From: Serratia entomophila
GTDB taxonomy: Bacteria; Pseudomonadota; Gammaproteobacteria; Enterobacterales; Enterobacteriaceae
Length of the DNA stretch: 64,000 nt
Direction of reading: 5' to 3'
NCBI RefSeq assembly: GCF_021462285.1
Contig: NZ_CP082788.1
Coordinates: 1 to 64,000, forward strand
Shown here: positions 1 to 9,583 of the stretch, one piece after another
Numbering within the stretch: the first letter of the stretch is position 1
Layout of the letters: each line of letters starts with the position of its first letter
Position numbers and translations under genes: made by a program
The notes under the pieces: generated by a model
What the model was told of the DNA's origin: nothing
Seen by the model: only the letters and a program-made list of their open reading frames with translations
The model's database searches: none

Positions 1-594
1 ATCCAACTGGCCAGAGATGCAGGTATCACACTGCCACCACTCCCTGAGCCTGCCAACGATCTGGTGTGGCTGAAACCAAACGGGGAAGGAACTGCAGCGC
101 CGGCAACACGTCCTGCACAACCCAACCTGCCGGCACAAACCCAGGATGCCGGCACAGTATTGATGAAAGCAATGGACAGTGAAAATCAGCTCAAGCTACT
201 GCTGGTTAAAGGCTTGGGTGAGTATGTTCAGGGCGTTGTGCAATATCAGGGGGAATATCATCCGGTGCTGGGCAAACTCTGCACCAACGATAAAGGCCAT
301 CGTTATCTGGCACTCAACGCAGTGACAACCGAAGGTGTAACGGCGATCGGCTACGGTAATGCTGTCAATCATGAATCAGGTGCCAATAACGCCTTCGTTT
401 TCCGGCTAAAAGGCGAAAAGGATCGCCTCTATGCACCGCTGATTGAACCGGCAAAGTGTCCCCCGGCCCTGCATAAACAACTTGGGTTTACGCAAGACTA
501 CATTCCACCGTCGCAAGCCCCGCAGCGCCGGGACATCGATATTGTGGAAAACACCTCCCGGCCTACCCCGCAGTCACCCCGCCCTGGGGTGTAA
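1..594 (+). CDS. C-terminal part of a conjugal primase-like (TraC/Pri) protein, 5' end outside window
   Basis: The reading frame is open from the first base of the window to a TAA at 594, so at least 197 codons are the tail of a longer protein. The visible part starts with a proline-rich linker, then a compact domain (about residues 55-150 of the visible part), and ends in a Pro/Arg-rich tail. In IncL/M-type transfer regions the gene immediately before traL is a large DNA primase exported with the T-strand, and position is the main reason for this call; no primase catalytic motif lies in the visible part. The next gene, traL, starts 10 bp downstream behind a good ribosome site, so the two are probably co-transcribed. 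It could be another long tra protein. Confidence 0.5.
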   Translation: MQLARDAGITLPPLPEPANDLVWLKPNGEGTAAPATRPAQPNLPAQTQDAGTVLMKAMDSENQLKLLLVKGLGEYVQGVVQYQGEYHPVLGKLCTNDKGHRYLALNAVTTEGVTAIGYGNAVNHESGANNAFVFRLKGEKDRLYAPLIEPAKCPPALHKQLGFTQDYIPPSQAPQRRDIDIVENTSRPTPQSPRPGV

Positions 595-603
595 GGAGTC
601 TTT

Positions 604-1095
604 ATGCAATTGCGCTCTATTTTCCTGGCCACGTTAGTGGCAGGTGCCATGACGTTGCCTGCACATGCCGCCAGCTGTCGAGCCGCCTCAGCGGCACAAG
701 TCGGCGCCCAAAACGGCTATGAGCGGGACCGTAAAGCAGCAGAAGCTTGGTCTCAACGTGAAAATCAGGTATCCAGTGGATTGCAGCAATGCTTGGGGGA
801 TATCAGTACGGCGATCACCGTGCCAACCTTTCCAGATCTGAGCGGTATTCTCAACGGAATAAAAGACAAGATTTGCCGCGCCGCACACGACAAGATCCAA
901 GAGTACATTCCTAGTCAAATCGACCCCTGGGGGGACTTATCTTCTCGCAGTGGTGGCCTGGCAGGTACATCTTCACGTTCAGTCAATGTGCCTAAGAACT
1001 ACGCCCCAACCACTTACCAACAGGCGCCCGTTGTATCTTCACCGACACCGCAATCCTCGGGTTCGACCGGCGGTGATTACCTCTTCAGTCGTTAA
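604..1095 (+). CDS. traL: TraL-like periplasmic conjugation protein
   Basis: 163 aa. The ATG at 604 has an AAGGAGT ribosome site. The first about 22 residues form a typical Sec signal peptide ending in AHA-A, so the product is periplasmic or outer-membrane associated. The mature part contains four Cys (C25, and others near residues 63 and 91) and a low-complexity Ser/Pro/Gln tail. The place directly before traM matches TraL of IncI1/IncL-M plasmids, which is needed for transfer but has no defined enzymatic role. The name rests on position and general features more than on a motif. Confidence 0.65.
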   Translation: MQLRSIFLATLVAGAMTLPAHAASCRAASAAQVGAQNGYERDRKAAEAWSQRENQVSSGLQQCLGDISTAITVPTFPDLSGILNGIKDKICRAAHDKIQEYIPSQIDPWGDLSSRSGGLAGTSSRSVNVPKNYAPTTYQQAPVVSSPTPQSSGSTGGDYLFSR

Positions 1096-1173
1096 TACAT
1101 CTTCCGCTACCCAAGCGGATGTTACCTGTTCCTCCTTGCAGCCTCGCCGGGCATAACCTGGTGGGGCCTGCCC

Positions 1174-1860
1174 GTGGATAACGCCATGCAAAAAAAACAG
1201 CCTGTCACTCCTTCATCGGAGTTACCTGGTCCCTATGACGCCGCCATCGCGCAGCATCAGGCCAACCAACTGAATGTTAGTTTGACCCGCAAGTCATTGA
1301 CCACCAACGTGTGGCAAAGCGCCACTATCACCCTCTGCTTGTTGATCATTGGTGTGTTGATCTACGCCGTGTTGCACCCGCCGGTGAAGTATTTTGCCAC
1401 GCAGGATGGTCGGGTCATTCCCCTCACGCCAACGGACCAGCCAGCGTACAGCGATGCCGATGTGACCGACTTTGGTAACCGCGTGATACGTGAAGCTTTC
1501 ACCCTCGACTTTGTGAATTACCGCACGCAGATGAATAACTTGCTTCCTCGTTTTTCCGATGAGGGATTTCGCAGTTACTACACCGCGTTGACCACGTCCA
1601 ACGTTCTCGCCGCGGTTAAGGACAAGAAAATGAATATGTCCGTCATGACCTCGCCGGGCGTCATCGTCAGTAAAGGGACGCTGGAGAACGGTGTTTATGC
1701 CTGGAAAATCCAGTACCCCACCAAATTCAAGATGACAGGCCAAACGTCGTCACTGCCCGAACAAAGTTTTGTTGTGTCGCTGCTGATTCAACGTACCGAT
1801 CCCCGGTTGAAAAACACCGGCATGGAAGTGTCCCAGCTCATTACTTATGAGGCTCAATAG
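1174..1860 (+). CDS. traM: TraM, IcmL/DotI-like inner-membrane protein of the type IVB secretion system
   Basis: 228 aa from GTG 1174, which has a GGTGGGG run 7 nt upstream; an in-frame ATG at 1186 is an alternative start. A short cytoplasmic N-terminus is followed by one membrane segment (about residues 50-70) and a periplasmic domain. This is the architecture of TraM/DotI, which forms part of the inner-membrane ring complex in Dot/Icm-type systems. It ends 2 bp before traN. The order traM-N-O-P-Q-R is diagnostic of IncI-like MPF_I regions. Confidence 0.85.
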   Translation: MDNAMQKKQPVTPSSELPGPYDAAIAQHQANQLNVSLTRKSLTTNVWQSATITLCLLIIGVLIYAVLHPPVKYFATQDGRVIPLTPTDQPAYSDADVTDFGNRVIREAFTLDFVNYRTQMNNLLPRFSDEGFRSYYTALTTSNVLAAVKDKKMNMSVMTSPGVIVSKGTLENGVYAWKIQYPTKFKMTGQTSSLPEQSFVVSLLIQRTDPRLKNTGMEVSQLITYEAQ

Positions 1861-1862
1861 TC

Positions 1863-2870
1863 ATGAAAACCCCTTTTGCCGGTCTGTTGTTACTGACTGC
1901 GGCCAACACTTTTGCCGCCACTACCGTCGATGTCGCCCCGGCACCGAACGCTTGGCAACCCGCCCAAACGATGGGCAATGCCCCGGCGGCGAATGCGGCT
2001 CAGAACAACCCGGTACCGGTACAGTCAACGCCCGGACCGGCCCCGAATGCCCCTTTACCACCGGCTGGGAATACCCCGTTGCCCTCACCGGCACTGACGT
2101 ATGCCGAAGGCCAAATGGCCCCCCTTTCCCCGGACGACGTCACCCATCTGCGTAGCACATTCGATCAGCTGCAGCGCAGTGAGAGCCGCTCCCCGGTGAC
2201 AGCCGTCCCGCGTGTCAGTTCACTGACGGTGAACCTTTCACCAGGGGCATCATTACCCATGCTGCGAGCCCTGCCAAACTTCCCGAGCACCGTGTCATTC
2301 ACCGATGAAACCGGCGCCCCTTGGAATATCGCGGCCCCTCCGGTGAACGGTAACGAAAGCGGGTTCTATATTCAGTTCATTCCAAACAGCGCAGTGATGT
2401 CTGTGCAAGCAAGGCGCGCCTATGACACCGGTAGCGTCACGGTTTATTTGCAAGGCTTGCCAGTACCGGTGGTCATTGCCTTATCCAGTGGTGAACCGGA
2501 TAACGCTGACAAAGCGCAGATAACAGACAGTAGCCTTAATCTGCGGATCCCTATGCGCGGACCCGCCGCTAAAGCGTTACCGATCGCAAGAGAGAAAATC
2601 AGCCTGGATAACCCCACACTGCAAGCCTTCCTTGATGGCACCCCGCCCAAAGAAGCCAAACGGTTAAAAACCAGTGGCAATGTCCCGATGACCAACGTCT
2701 GGCAAATAGGTGATGACCTTTATATCCGCTCTCGCAGTGAGCTACGGGATGCCTTTGTTGAGACCTCATCAGCTGCTGACGGCACCCACATATGGAAGCT
2801 GCCGGTGACCCCGGAAGTCGTTTTCTCGGTTCAGGGGCGAAACGCCACCCTGAACATCAACCTGGAGTGA
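1863..2870 (+). CDS. traN: TraN, IcmK/DotH-like outer-membrane core component
   Basis: 335 aa. A signal peptide of about 19 residues ends at an AA-T boundary. A Pro/Ala/Asn-rich linker (residues 25-85) leads to a beta-rich C-terminal domain with the NVWQIGDDLYIRS region, typical of the DotH/IcmK family that builds the outer-membrane core with the DotC- and DotD-like lipoproteins. It starts 2 bp after traM and is followed by traO 4 bp later, so translation is probably coupled. The function follows from family membership. Confidence 0.85.
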   Translation: MKTPFAGLLLLTAANTFAATTVDVAPAPNAWQPAQTMGNAPAANAAQNNPVPVQSTPGPAPNAPLPPAGNTPLPSPALTYAEGQMAPLSPDDVTHLRSTFDQLQRSESRSPVTAVPRVSSLTVNLSPGASLPMLRALPNFPSTVSFTDETGAPWNIAAPPVNGNESGFYIQFIPNSAVMSVQARRAYDTGSVTVYLQGLPVPVVIALSSGEPDNADKAQITDSSLNLRIPMRGPAAKALPIAREKISLDNPTLQAFLDGTPPKEAKRLKTSGNVPMTNVWQIGDDLYIRSRSELRDAFVETSSAADGTHIWKLPVTPEVVFSVQGRNATLNINLE

Positions 2871-2874
2871 AACC

Positions 2875-4107
2875 ATGGCCATTGAAAAAGATGCTGCCAG
2901 CGACGGGAAAAAGACCGCCATGGTCATAGTAGGTGCCGTCGTCATTATCGGTGCAGGTGCCTACCTTGGGTGGGGGTATCTAAACCAGCCCGAACCAACC
3001 CCATCCCAGTACAAACTCAATCGTGTCGCCAACAATGCACCTCGCAACAGCACCGAAACCGTCCAGTACCAGCGGCTGCAAAGCGAGGCCAACAGTATCG
3101 GCTACAAAACGGCTGACAATGGCGGAACCAGTTTTGTTGCTTCATTACGCATGAGCGACATCAATGCAGAAATGCCGGCACCGGCACCACAACCGGTCAG
3201 CCTGAATACGACACCAGCGGATCCTCAGCAAGGCAGCAATCCGCAGAATGGCGGTATTGCCGAAGACCAAAAAGCAGCGTTGAAGGGGTATTTGAAAACA
3301 CTCAACGATCGCTGGAAGCCCGGGAATATGCAGTTGGCCAGCGCCTTTGGTCAGGGAGCTCAGAGCCAACAAGGTACAAACCCATCAGCTGACTCATCCG
3401 CAGGCAACGCGTTCGGTAACTGGACACAGAGCCTGCCAGGTAATGCACCAACGGCAACCCTCGCCAGTCTGGAAGCACAAGCAAAAAAAGAGAAGGACAT
3501 CATGGTCGTTCCGCCGAATACCCGTCGGCCTGGCGTAATCGACAGTGCTGTTGATTCTGACAATCTCAATTCCATTGTTCTCGCGCATATTCCTGCAGGC
3601 GGGCTGGCGGGTGCCAGTTTCACCGCTCAGGGGGTTCAACTGGCTGGAGATGGTGTCGTGATCCACTTTACCCGCATGACGCTTAACGGCGTTGATTACC
3701 AAGTAGATGCCTACGCCCTGCAGGACGACACGCTGCAATCAGCGGTAGCAAGCGACGTGAGCAACCGCTACATCAGTCGAATTTTTGTGCCAGCTATTGC
3801 CTCGAGCCTCGGCGGACTCGGTGATCTGTACAAGCAACAGAACACCCAAATCCTGTCCACCAATGCCGGGACGATTTCCGGCGGTACCGGCAAGGTCAGC
3901 GGTTCGGCCGTGGCCGGCACGATTGTCGGCGGCCTGGGGGCCAATGCCGGCAAGGTGATGACCAATGATGCCTCTCGCCTTCCGGTCAAGCAGGTCAAAG
4001 TGTTCAAAAACCAAATTGTGGCCATCCAATTTATGAAAGGGGTGTATGAGAGCGACAGAATCAATAAAAGCGCAGCAGTTACACCGCTCAACGCAGGAGA
4101 ACAGTAA
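2875..4107 (+). CDS. traO: TraO, IcmE/DotG-like VirB10-type channel protein
   Basis: 410 aa. One N-terminal membrane segment (about residues 15-35) is followed by a long Pro/Gln/Asn-rich periplasmic spacer and a conserved C-terminal half. That half contains a glycine-rich stretch (about residues 335-365), as in the TrbI/VirB10 fold of DotG/TraO proteins that span the envelope and line the channel. Legionella DotG has many pentapeptide repeats, which are absent here, as usual for plasmid TraO. The stop codon overlaps the traP start (TAATG), implying translational coupling. Confidence 0.87.
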   Translation: MAIEKDAASDGKKTAMVIVGAVVIIGAGAYLGWGYLNQPEPTPSQYKLNRVANNAPRNSTETVQYQRLQSEANSIGYKTADNGGTSFVASLRMSDINAEMPAPAPQPVSLNTTPADPQQGSNPQNGGIAEDQKAALKGYLKTLNDRWKPGNMQLASAFGQGAQSQQGTNPSADSSAGNAFGNWTQSLPGNAPTATLASLEAQAKKEKDIMVVPPNTRRPGVIDSAVDSDNLNSIVLAHIPAGGLAGASFTAQGVQLAGDGVVIHFTRMTLNGVDYQVDAYALQDDTLQSAVASDVSNRYISRIFVPAIASSLGGLGDLYKQQNTQILSTNAGTISGGTGKVSGSAVAGTIVGGLGANAGKVMTNDASRLPVKQVKVFKNQIVAIQFMKGVYESDRINKSAAVTPLNAGEQ

Positions 4108-4850
4108 TGTCCAAGTCCCATTTTGATCTTGATACTCCCCCACCGGAGCCATTGGCGGAAGATACCGATACCCCAGAAACACCCATCGTCAGTAAACCCA
4201 TAAAACAAAAGCTCATTACATTGCCGCTCGGTATCAAGGTGACACCGATACAGGCAGGAATAATGGCGTTGAGTCTCATCGGGATCGTGATGTTCGGTGT
4301 GATGCGCAATAACCCACATGATAGCGGTGCCCCGCCACAATTTGCGGCTCAGGAGACGGTGAGTCCGTCAGTTCCGACACCGGTAACATCTTCTCCTGCT
4401 GGTTCCATCACTCGGGAGCAGCAAACACCGGCAACAATGCCTATGCCCGAACCCACCGAGCACGCCATTGTTACAGAAGCTACACAGCACGCTATCGAGA
4501 ACAACCGTGTATTCAGTGAGAACAACCGGGAGGGAATCAAGGCACTCGACGAGCGGATACGTGCACTTGAACGTCAGGTTAATGCGCTGGCGCAGCACCC
4601 ATCGACCACAATAGCTACCCCGCAACCTACAGCAGCGGTTCGTTCTGCCAGTCATGGCCACCGGACTGGCACCAAAACCCATTCCCTTCGTGGTGCAACG
4701 ATCGCAAGCCTTTACCCAGGGCTAGCATGGGTTAATTACCAAGGCAGCACCTGGGCGCTACGCCCCGGTGACCGCATTGGTAATGCCACCGTTCAGAGTA
4801 TTGACACCACACAACGCCAGGTGATCACCACCGCCGGGGTTATCCGGTAG
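4107..4850 (+). CDS. traP: TraP, IcmG/DotF-like inner-membrane protein
   Basis: 247 aa, starting inside the traO stop codon. An acidic/proline cytoplasmic head (1-35), a membrane segment near residues 52-68, a Pro/Thr linker, a helical stretch (about 115-155) predicted as coiled coil from its Glu/Arg/Leu spacing, and a small C-terminal domain (about 190-247) with a Tyr-Pro-Gly-Leu-Ala-Trp motif. This matches TraP/DotF-type proteins in size and order. It lies between traO and traQ in an uninterrupted operon. Confidence 0.8.
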   Translation: MSKSHFDLDTPPPEPLAEDTDTPETPIVSKPIKQKLITLPLGIKVTPIQAGIMALSLIGIVMFGVMRNNPHDSGAPPQFAAQETVSPSVPTPVTSSPAGSITREQQTPATMPMPEPTEHAIVTEATQHAIENNRVFSENNREGIKALDERIRALERQVNALAQHPSTTIATPQPTAAVRSASHGHRTGTKTHSLRGATIASLYPGLAWVNYQGSTWALRPGDRIGNATVQSIDTTQRQVITTAGVIR

Positions 4851-4858
4851 GGAGAACT

Positions 4859-5389
4859 ATGGATTTGGTCCAAATGCTGGCCAATGCCGTCAATAACGTG
4901 ACCGCTGTCGGGATCCAACTGGTTCTCGCACTGGGTGCCGTTGGCGGTCTGGTCATGTTGGCGTTGCACTTTGGAAACATTGCCAGCAAAGCCCGGCGCG
5001 GCCAGGTACAGGATGGCGCAGGGAAAATCCTGTCCGTCGTCTTGGTGTGCGGCTGCATCATCGCGCTGCACCAAGTCATGAATGCCACCTCGCAGCAGAT
5101 GGCGCTAGGCAATGTCACCTTTGGCGCTATTGCTTACGTGTCAGAGGGCAAATATGGCCCGGCCGCGGTCGCCATTAACGCTGGCCTGACTTTGCTGCAG
5201 TGGGTGGGCGTTATTTATGCGTTGCAAGGTTTGCTCCGGTTGCGACGCTCACAGAAGGACGGCCATACCGGACTCAGTGCCGGTGAAGATGTCTCAAGCG
5301 GCGTTAAACGAATCATTGTCGGCACAATGCTCGCAGTCAGTCCCCGGGTACTCGATGCCCTACAAAACACACTTAATATTCATTGGTAA
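4859..5389 (+). CDS. traQ: TraQ, small polytopic inner-membrane protein
   Basis: 176 aa with a GGGAG ribosome site 6 nt before the ATG. Three strongly hydrophobic stretches (about residues 15-40, 58-75, 105-125) make it an inner-membrane protein. IncI TraQ and TraR are related to the IcmD/IcmC (DotP/DotE) group of the Dot/Icm system. The neighbouring traR has similar topology. No catalytic motif is visible; assignment rests on order, size and hydrophobicity. Confidence 0.78.
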   Translation: MDLVQMLANAVNNVTAVGIQLVLALGAVGGLVMLALHFGNIASKARRGQVQDGAGKILSVVLVCGCIIALHQVMNATSQQMALGNVTFGAIAYVSEGKYGPAAVAINAGLTLLQWVGVIYALQGLLRLRRSQKDGHTGLSAGEDVSSGVKRIIVGTMLAVSPRVLDALQNTLNIHW

Positions 5390-5404
5390 AACATAGAGGT
5401 AATA

Positions 5405-5806
5405 ATGAAAGCTCGTCACTCCCTGAAAGATATTCCCCTGTTCATCGCAATTAAAGGTGCCCTCATGGCCGAGACAGTACGCCGGTATTATGCCCGCGCA
5501 ATTGCCGGGGGACTGGCGTGGTTTCTTACCCCTCTGGCCCATGCTGACGATGACATCGCCGGCATGATCAAAGGGTGGCTTGATGGGATTTATTCGCTTA
5601 AAGAACCGATCGTCAATGCCTCCATGGTCATTGGACTTGGATGCATTGCCGGAGCAATTGGCCTGATGGCCACTAAGAAAAACAACCCTCAGATTAAAGT
5701 TGGGCACATTCTGGTCCTGTTGGTCGCTGGTGCATGCTTTATTGCACTCGATCAGATGGCCAGCCGTAGCCAGAAGCAAATGACCCTCAACCCTGTAGGC
5801 ATTTAA
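5405..5806 (+). CDS. traR: TraR, small inner-membrane protein of the transfer apparatus
   Basis: 133 aa. An N-terminal segment of about 47 residues, ending AHA-D, looks like a long signal or anchor sequence and includes a second ATG at 5465. Two further membrane segments follow (about residues 70-90 and 97-115). Related by position and topology to IcmC/DotE-like proteins. It is the last gene before a perfect hairpin, so part of the transcription may end here. Confidence 0.75.
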   Translation: MKARHSLKDIPLFIAIKGALMAETVRRYYARAIAGGLAWFLTPLAHADDDIAGMIKGWLDGIYSLKEPIVNASMVIGLGCIAGAIGLMATKKNNPQIKVGHILVLLVAGACFIALDQMASRSQKQMTLNPVGI

Positions 5807-5815
5807 TCCCCTGAT

Positions 5816-5845
5816 GGCCAGCCCAAAGGGCTGGCCGTTTCGTTA
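5816..5845 (+). terminator. Hairpin terminator or attenuator after traR
   Basis: GGCCAGCCC at 5816-5824, loop aaa, GGGCTGGCC at 5828-5836: a perfect 9-bp stem followed by a T-rich tail (gtttcgtt). It lies in the only real gap (85 bp) inside the traL-traU block and could lower expression of the downstream half. Confidence 0.7.
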
Positions 5846-5891
5846 ACGCTCGTCCTTCGCCACCACTGTTCCCTCCTGCCCTGGAGTTCAT

Positions 5892-6497
5892 ATGTTGGTT
5901 TTTTCTATTTCCCAGCGTGTCGCTGGGTTTTCTCGATCGGCTAAACAACAAGAAATTTTAGATGTGACCGCACGCCAGAGTGGACACTGCTGCGAATTCT
6001 GCGGTTATGAGTCGCCTAAGAACACGGCAATTTTCCGCGACAACAACCCTTTGAATACAGCCCCTGACAACCTCAGTGTCGCTGATCCGCTGTGTCAGGC
6101 ATGGCAGCAACTCGATACCGTTACTGCAGAAGCCGGCGTAATGATCTACCTGCCGACGTTACCGCCCGAAGATGTCAATCACCTGCAGCGGGCCATCGCC
6201 CAAGCGCTGAACTCAGAGGACGAAGACTACCGCCGGGACGCCAAAGCCTTGTTGGATTGGCTGACCTCGCACGACAAACCGGTACAACAGGCCTGGGGAA
6301 CAACACATCCACAGGCATTCGGCGAAGCACTTAAACAATTACCCACCGACCGCCGGAGCCTTCTTCTATCACGCTGCCGTCACCTGGCGATAGCGCTTCA
6401 TCCTGGCCGCCTTGTCGGTCGACTAGCCACCACGGGTTTAGAGGCTGGCACCACCTGGTGGTTACACCTGTACCGTGATTACAAAGCCCGGAGTTGA
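5892..6497 (+). CDS. IcmJ/DotN-like zinc-motif protein (IncI TraT position)
   Basis: 201 aa, ATG preceded by GGAG. Near residues 30-40 it has His-Cys-Cys-Glu-Phe-Cys-Gly, a CxxC knuckle followed by an Asn-rich segment in the style of degenerate HNH/zinc ribbons. In Legionella, IcmJ/DotN has such a fold and belongs to the coupling-protein subcomplex with DotL, DotM and IcmS/W. In IncI1 plasmids the equivalent gene, traT, also sits between traR and traU. The identification is from size, position and the Cys motif. It is one of the few cytoplasmic-looking products of the operon. Confidence 0.6.
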   Translation: MLVFSISQRVAGFSRSAKQQEILDVTARQSGHCCEFCGYESPKNTAIFRDNNPLNTAPDNLSVADPLCQAWQQLDTVTAEAGVMIYLPTLPPEDVNHLQRAIAQALNSEDEDYRRDAKALLDWLTSHDKPVQQAWGTTHPQAFGEALKQLPTDRRSLLLSRCRHLAIALHPGRLVGRLATTGLEAGTTWWLHLYRDYKARS

Positions 6498-6499
6498 CC

Positions 6500-9400
6500 A
6501 TGATTATTGATAAAATCGAAGACGCATTTGCCTTCTTCTCCCGCTATACCCTGGGCAGAGATTTCGCGCAATATTGTGACCTGCGCACAGTCATTGGCAT
6601 GACGCCCGACGATAAAATTCGTCACCCGTCGCTGGACGCGCCTTACATCCATGTCACCCACAACAATGATTACGCCAGTTGTTTTGAAGTCCTTGGCGCA
6701 TTTCGAGAATTTAGCGAAAACGTGCCTAAGACACCGAACGAACAACCCGAGGCCGACAGCTACCTGCGTTTTGTGTTGAAACTTCGTGATGCACTAACCG
6801 GCGACTTCAAGGCTCTGGGCCATAAAATCAGTATTGTTTTCGAGCGGGACCCTAGTCGCGGAAAAGAAGAAATTACCCGATTGGTGGAGCCTCAGCGTCA
6901 GGCCTATCGCAAACTCGGGTTAAGGCTTGATGATCTGGTCGATGAGCAAATCACCAAAATGTCCCCCTATGTCGCCCGCGAACGTGTATGGCTGACGGTT
7001 TACACGGCAATTTCTTCCCTGCCCGTTGCGGAACGTAAAGAAGAAACACACCGCCAGGAGCAACAGTTTAAAAACGTGCCGGAGGCTCGATTCGGTCAAA
7101 ATCCTGTGTTTGCTGAATTTGAGGGACTGAAACTCCGACACGATGCCTTTATCGACAAGTTGGCCAACGACCTCACTAATGGTAACGAGGGGGTGATGGT
7201 TCGCTTACTGGACGCACACGAAGCAGGGCATATCCTGCGCGACGAAATCGAACGCCTCAGTACGGATGAAAGCTGGCAACCTCTGCTCCCTGGCGACCGA
7301 GTGATCCCACATGGCAAATTGCGCGATGACGATATCAGCGGTGCATTGGCCCCTCACCTCAATTTCCAGTATTGCGATACCGAGGTAACACCCCACGGTA
7401 ACCTGATCGAAGTTGACGGATTGTTCCATGGACAGCTCGCAATGACGCTGGCGCCACAGCGGCCAGAACCGTTCAGCCAATTGTTCAAAAAGGTTCCCCG
7501 GCAAATCCCCTGGCGTTTGCGTCTGGATCTGATGCCCGGCGGTGGTGCTCATCTCAACAGCAAACAGAACCTGCTGTCTTTTGTCGCTTTCGTACCGTCC
7601 CTGCGTGATATCTACAAATCGGTATCCTGGTTAGTGACGCAAGATAAGAAAGAACCGGTGTGCATGATGAGCATCACAGCCAGTACCTGGGATGCTGATA
7701 AAAGCCGGTTGAAGCGCAACCTGACGCTTCTACAAAAATCGATTCAGGCCTGGGGCGTCACCTCCGTCACCCGAACCTTTGGTGATCCAATCCGAGCCTG
7801 GATAAATACCTTGCCACTGGCATCCAGTTACAGCGCGCCAAATCTGATGTTCCCACCGTTATCCGAAGGTATCAAAATGATGCCTCTACAGCGCCCTGCC
7901 AGTCCGTGGGGCAATGAGGGTAACTCCATACACCAAACCATTGATGGCAAGCCCTATCCGATTGGGTTAGCCAGTGCGCTCCAGGAAAAACATACCGAGT
8001 TACTGGCTGGCGCTCCAGGTTCAGGCAAATCGTTGTTGGCCAACAGCCTGCACCTTGATGCAATAACCAATGGCAACAGTGATTTGCCGTTTATGGCCTT
8101 TATAGATAAGGGGTTTACTGCTCAGGGTTTTTACGATTTGGTGCATGACAGCCTTCCCGCTGACCAGAAAGACAAGATCATCAGCATCATTCTGCAGAAC
8201 GTCGCAGACCATTGCCGTAACCCGTTCGATATCCAGCTTGGCCTGAAATACCCCATCAGCACTGAGCGTGATTACTTATTGAGATTGTTGACCAGCTTGT
8301 GCATCGATCCACAAACGGGCCTCGCCCCGGATGCGACGTCATGCAAACAGATCCTGTCCCGCGCCGTCGACCTGGTGTATCGCAAAAACAGTGATACCGA
8401 ACCTGTACGGTATGGCCCGACACTGGTTACGGAGGTGGATACAGCACTCAAAACCAGTGGCTGTATTGCGCAGCATGATGCTCAATGGTGGGAGTTGGCC
8501 ACATGGTACGAAGTTCGCGACATGTTGTTTGAACATGGCCATGTCTATGAAGCCTCCCTTGCTCAGGCACAAGCTGTGCCTGAGTTGAATGATCTGCAGG
8601 GCGCACTCAACAGTGAAGAGTTACGAACCGCGTTCGGCATGGTCAATCGTCCTGGCTCGGATGAAACATTACTCAGTTATGTTTCACGTTGCCTGACTCA
8701 GGCGCTGTTTGATTATCCACTGATTTCCGGTCGTACGCGATTTACCGTCAGCCCCAACACCCGCATCAGGATAGTCGATGTCAATAACGTGGCCGGTAAC
8801 GATTCGCCTGAAGGTAAAATCCGCACCGGTATCATGTACCAATTTGCTCGCCATTTAGCGGGAGGCACTGACTTCTATCTTCCGCAGATACAGACAGAAC
8901 TGTATGCCAAATTAGATCCGCGCTACGTCCAACTGCACCGCAAGCGTATCGAGCAGTTGGATCAGGAGATCAAACTCATCTTCATTGATGAGCTGCATAA
9001 CATCAAAGGCATTGATGCACTCTGGTCCGCCTTACAAACGGAGGACAGGGAGAAACGCAAGTTTGGTGTCCGTACTGTCTTCGCATCGCAGTACCTGGAC
9101 GATTACCCTCAAACCATACTGGACTCGGCGAACTCACTCTATTTATTGCGGGTTCGTACCCAAGACTTTGAAATCCTGCAAAGCACCTTCAAAGTCCCGC
9201 GGGCCACACTATTGAAACTCCTGAACACAACCAAAGGCCCGGCACCAGATGGCAGTGGTGTCACCTTCCTGGCCGTGTTCCAAACCACCAATGGCAACGT
9301 TGCACAGCTGTTGAAAAATACCGTCGGCCCTCTGCGTCTCTGGGCCCTGAACTCCACACCGGCAAACAGAGCATTACGCAATATGTTGTATGACGCGCTG

Positions 9401-9574
9401 GATGGCAAAACCGCACGGCGGCTGCTGGCTGATGCCTTTCCCGGTGGCTCTGCGGAAAACCATATCAAGATGTTGAAAAAGCGTGCCGGCAACGACGATG
9501 AAGGTGGAGCCATTCGTCAGTTGGCAAATGAACTCATCGCCAAAGCCGGCTATATCCAGGGAACTGCGGCTTAA
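6500..9574 (+). CDS. traU: TraU, IcmB/DotO-like (VirB4 class) secretion ATPase
   Basis: 1024 aa from ATG 6500, 2 bp after the previous stop; an upstream in-frame TTG would add two codons. Walker A (GAPGSGKS) is at about residues 504-511 and Walker B (FIDELHN) at about 827-833, both well conserved. The N-terminal 480 residues form the usual VirB4/DotO accessory part. The enzyme powers assembly and substrate transfer at the cytoplasmic face. Length fits the R64 TraU/DotO family (about 1010 aa). Confidence 0.92.
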   Translation: MIIDKIEDAFAFFSRYTLGRDFAQYCDLRTVIGMTPDDKIRHPSLDAPYIHVTHNNDYASCFEVLGAFREFSENVPKTPNEQPEADSYLRFVLKLRDALTGDFKALGHKISIVFERDPSRGKEEITRLVEPQRQAYRKLGLRLDDLVDEQITKMSPYVARERVWLTVYTAISSLPVAERKEETHRQEQQFKNVPEARFGQNPVFAEFEGLKLRHDAFIDKLANDLTNGNEGVMVRLLDAHEAGHILRDEIERLSTDESWQPLLPGDRVIPHGKLRDDDISGALAPHLNFQYCDTEVTPHGNLIEVDGLFHGQLAMTLAPQRPEPFSQLFKKVPRQIPWRLRLDLMPGGGAHLNSKQNLLSFVAFVPSLRDIYKSVSWLVTQDKKEPVCMMSITASTWDADKSRLKRNLTLLQKSIQAWGVTSVTRTFGDPIRAWINTLPLASSYSAPNLMFPPLSEGIKMMPLQRPASPWGNEGNSIHQTIDGKPYPIGLASALQEKHTELLAGAPGSGKSLLANSLHLDAITNGNSDLPFMAFIDKGFTAQGFYDLVHDSLPADQKDKIISIILQNVADHCRNPFDIQLGLKYPISTERDYLLRLLTSLCIDPQTGLAPDATSCKQILSRAVDLVYRKNSDTEPVRYGPTLVTEVDTALKTSGCIAQHDAQWWELATWYEVRDMLFEHGHVYEASLAQAQAVPELNDLQGALNSEELRTAFGMVNRPGSDETLLSYVSRCLTQALFDYPLISGRTRFTVSPNTRIRIVDVNNVAGNDSPEGKIRTGIMYQFARHLAGGTDFYLPQIQTELYAKLDPRYVQLHRKRIEQLDQEIKLIFIDELHNIKGIDALWSALQTEDREKRKFGVRTVFASQYLDDYPQTILDSANSLYLLRVRTQDFEILQSTFKVPRATLLKLLNTTKGPAPDGSGVTFLAVFQTTNGNVAQLLKNTVGPLRLWALNSTPANRALRNMLYDALDGKTARRLLADAFPGGSAENHIKMLKKRAGNDDEGGAIRQLANELIAKAGYIQGTAA

Positions 9575-9583
9575 GGAGAAAAT